From an uncultured Ruminococcus sp. (GTDB lineage: Bacteria > Bacillota > Clostridia > Oscillospirales > Acutalibacteraceae), in the NCBI GenBank assembly GCA_902803585.1, contig CADCQO010000012.1:1-8259 (forward strand): a stretch of DNA of 8,259 nt, given 5' to 3'. Below the pieces are notes generated by a model. That model was not told where the DNA came from and did not search any database. It worked only from the letters and a program-made list of their open reading frames with translations. Position numbers and translations under genes: made by a program. Each line of letters opens with the position of its first letter. The first letter of the stretch is position 1. Shown here in pieces: positions 6,382-8,259 of the stretch.

Positions 6382-8130
6382 ATGCGAAAAGAAAACAAAT
6401 ACCGCACCCATTACTGCGGCGAACTGAGAGAGTCCGATATCGGCAAAGATGTGCGTGTAGCCGGCTGGGTAGAGAATATCCGCGATCACGGCGGCGTTAT
6501 GTTCCTTGATATCCGTGACCATTACGGCGTTGTGCAGGTCGTTGTACATGATGATAAGCTGCTGGAGAATATCAATAAGGAATGTTCTGTTACTGTCAGC
6601 GGCAAGGTTACAAAGCGTGACGAGGATACCATTAACCCCAAAATCGCAACAGGTACAGTAGAAATTCACTCTGAGGATATTACCGTTCTCGGCAAAGCAC
6701 CCCAGAACCTGCCTTTCGAGATACAGACCTCTACCGAAGTCAAGGAAGATGTCCGTCTGCGCTACCGTTTCCTTGACCTCAGAAACAGAAAGGTGCATGA
6801 CAATATTGTGATGCGTTCCCAGCTTATTACTTTCCTGCGTGCAAAAATGGCGGAAATGGGCTTTCTGGAGATTCAGACACCGATTCTGTCCTGCTCTTCT
6901 CCGGAGGGCGCAAGAGATTACCTGATTCCCAGCCGTAAGCACAAGGGAATGTTCTATGCTCTTCCGCAGGCTCCCCAGATTTTCAAACAATTGCTGATGG
7001 TTTCAGGTTTTGATAAATATTTCCAGATTGCACCCTGTTTCCGTGATGAGGACGCAAGAGCCGACCGTTCCCCCGGTGAATTCTATCAGCTGGACTTTGA
7101 GATGGCATTCGCTGAGCAGGAAGATGTATTTGCAGCGGCAGAAGATATTCTGTATGCTGCTTTCACAAAATTCTCCCGCAAGGAGGTTTCTGCACCGCCT
7201 TTCCGCCGTATTCCTTTTGCAGAGGCAATGCTCACATACGGCACAGATAAGCCTGACCTGAGAAATCCGCTGCTGATTAAGGACATCAGCCCGATGTTCG
7301 AGGAAACAGACTTTGCGCCGTTCCGCAAAAAGACCGTCCGCAGCATCAACGTACCGAAAGCGGCGGCGCAGTCCAAGAAGTGGTTCAAGAATATGGAGGA
7401 GTTTGCACTCTCTATCGGCATGAAGGGACTGGGCTATGTAAAGGTAAGGGACGATATGACTTTTGACGGTCCTATTGATAAGTTCCTCAAGGAAGGCGAC
7501 AGGGAAAAGCTGATCGAAATTAACGGTTCACAGGCAGGTGACGTGATTTACTTTATTGCTGACACTAAAGAGATGGCGCCGAAGCTGGCAGGACAGATCC
7601 GCACAGAGGTTGCCAGCCGTCTGGGACTGATTGATACAAGCCGTTTTGAAATGTGCTTTATCACCGATTTCCCGATGTATGAACTGGACGAGGAAACCGG
7701 AAAGGTTATTTTCACGCACAACCCGTTCTCCATGCCGCAGGGCGGTATGCAGGCGCTGCTTGAAAAAGAGCCGACCGAAGTTTTGGCTTATCAGTATGAT
7801 ATCGTATGCAACGGCGTGGAGCTTTCTTCCGGTGCTGTCCGCAACCACGATCTGGATATTATGGTCAAGGCATTTGAAATTGCCGGATACAGCGAGGAAG
7901 AACTGAAAGACAAGTTCAAATCCCTGTATAACGCTTTCAAATACGGCGCACCGCCCCATGCAGGTATGGCACCCGGCGTTGACAGAATGCTGATGCTTCT
8001 GGCGGGAGAAGAAAATATCCGTGAAGTCATTGCTTTCCCGATGAACAGCAATGCACAGGATCTGCTGCTTGGTTCACCGACTGCTGTTACAGAGCAGCAG
8101 CTCCGTGAAGTACACATTAAGATTCGCTGA
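6382..8130 (+). CDS. aspS: Aspartyl-tRNA synthetase
   Basis: This 582-residue class IIb synthetase charges tRNA(Asp), and perhaps also tRNA(Asn), with aspartate in the cytoplasm. The N-terminal OB-fold anticodon-binding domain (about 1-105) contains GWVENIRDHGG with His36. The catalytic core follows, with RYRFLDLR, SPEGARDYLIPSR, QAPQIFKQLLMVSGFDKYFQIAPC and motif 2 FRDEDARADR (220-229). The bacterial-type GAD insertion spans roughly 285-420. Motif 3 is GVDR (532-535), with catalytic Arg535. Length and domain order are normal for bacterial AspRS. The ribosome binding site AAAGGGAAG lies upstream of ATG 6382. It has its own strong promoter at 6283-6311 and no shared transcript with the NADAR unit. 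The motif 2 wording and the C-terminal FPMN..AQDLL block recall alphaproteobacterial enzymes more than Bacillus ones. Identity is certain; tRNA specificity is not. Confidence 0.98.
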   Translation: MRKENKYRTHYCGELRESDIGKDVRVAGWVENIRDHGGVMFLDIRDHYGVVQVVVHDDKLLENINKECSVTVSGKVTKRDEDTINPKIATGTVEIHSEDITVLGKAPQNLPFEIQTSTEVKEDVRLRYRFLDLRNRKVHDNIVMRSQLITFLRAKMAEMGFLEIQTPILSCSSPEGARDYLIPSRKHKGMFYALPQAPQIFKQLLMVSGFDKYFQIAPCFRDEDARADRSPGEFYQLDFEMAFAEQEDVFAAAEDILYAAFTKFSRKEVSAPPFRRIPFAEAMLTYGTDKPDLRNPLLIKDISPMFEETDFAPFRKKTVRSINVPKAAAQSKKWFKNMEEFALSIGMKGLGYVKVRDDMTFDGPIDKFLKEGDREKLIEINGSQAGDVIYFIADTKEMAPKLAGQIRTEVASRLGLIDTSRFEMCFITDFPMYELDEETGKVIFTHNPFSMPQGGMQALLEKEPTEVLAYQYDIVCNGVELSSGAVRNHDLDIMVKAFEIAGYSEEELKDKFKSLYNAFKYGAPPHAGMAPGVDRMLMLLAGEENIREVIAFPMNSNAQDLLLGSPTAVTEQQLREVHIKIR

Positions 8131-8132
8131 GT

Positions 8133-8168
8133 CTGAAAAGGCTTCAGCAGTCAGCAAAAGCCTTTCAG
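8133..8168 (+). other. Stable hairpin after aspS
   Basis: CTGAAAAGGCTT (8133-8144) pairs with AAGCCTTTCAG (8158-8168), giving 11 pairs with one bulged A and a 13-nt loop. It begins 3 nt after the aspS stop. The sequence after the stem is CTGAAATAAGG, with no T-tract, so it is not a standard intrinsic terminator. It may be a processing or stability element, or a weak attenuator before the next gene. Confidence 0.5.
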
Positions 8169-8189
8169 CTGAAATAAGGAGGTTTGGAG

Positions 8190-8259
8190 ATGAACAAATG
8201 GAAACGTGGAGCAGGCTGCAGGATACTGTCAGTACTGGCGGCTGTGCTGCTGTGTGTGA
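8190..8259 (+). CDS. Start of a probable exported protein, partial
   Basis: Only the first 23 codons are in the window. ATG 8190 follows an ideal AAGGAGG (8177-8183) with 6 nt of spacing. The product begins MNKWKRGAGCRILS, then a hydrophobic run VLAAVLLCV, a typical basic n-region and h-region of a signal peptide. The Cys in the hydrophobic run could belong to a lipobox, but the context is cut off. The start lies 59 nt after aspS with the hairpin between them and no clear promoter, so read-through from aspS is possible. No function can be given. Confidence 0.7.
   Translation, partial: MNKWKRGAGCRILSVLAAVLLCV

Noticed and set aside
6337..6990. 217-codon minus-strand open frame
   Set aside because: It is antisense to the conserved N-terminal part of aspS and its leader, with no domain evidence.

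Overview
The window looks like chromosomal DNA from a low-to-mid GC Gram-positive anaerobe of the Ruminococcus/Oscillospiraceae type. This is inferred from strong AGGAGG-type ribosome binding sites, sigma-A-like promoters, a YbaK/EbsC protein, a MoxR-DUF58-transglutaminase operon and housekeeping aspS. No mobile element, CRISPR array or RNA gene was seen.

Left half (1-4492, minus strand): one apparent operon read right to left. It begins at a sigma-A-like promoter (4463-4492), followed by a YbaK-type Cys-tRNA(Pro) deacylase, a MoxR AAA+ ATPase, a DUF58 membrane protein and a large TgpA-like membrane transglutaminase that runs off the left edge. The genes are tightly packed: 5 nt between the first two, an ATGA overlap between the next two, then 36 nt. 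The last three form the widespread MoxR/DUF58/TgpA module, generally thought to act at the cell envelope. The transglutaminase has no standard start codon behind its good ribosome binding site, only ATT.

Middle (4493-6134, plus strand): a divergent intergenic region with a palindrome and an extended -10 promoter leads into a three-gene unit. It holds a P-loop kinase-like protein, a 56-residue single-span membrane miniprotein and a NADAR-family protein, and it closes with a clear intrinsic terminator. Both spacers are 48 nt. This is the least familiar part of the window and the best candidate for an uncharacterised system, possibly linked to nucleotide or ADP-ribose chemistry, but that is inference.

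Right (6135-8259, plus strand): a strong promoter and short leader precede aspS (aspartyl-tRNA synthetase). Its motifs resemble the alphaproteobacterial subtype, and it carries the His associated with non-discriminating enzymes. A hairpin follows aspS, and then the first 23 codons of a gene with a signal-peptide-like start run off the window.
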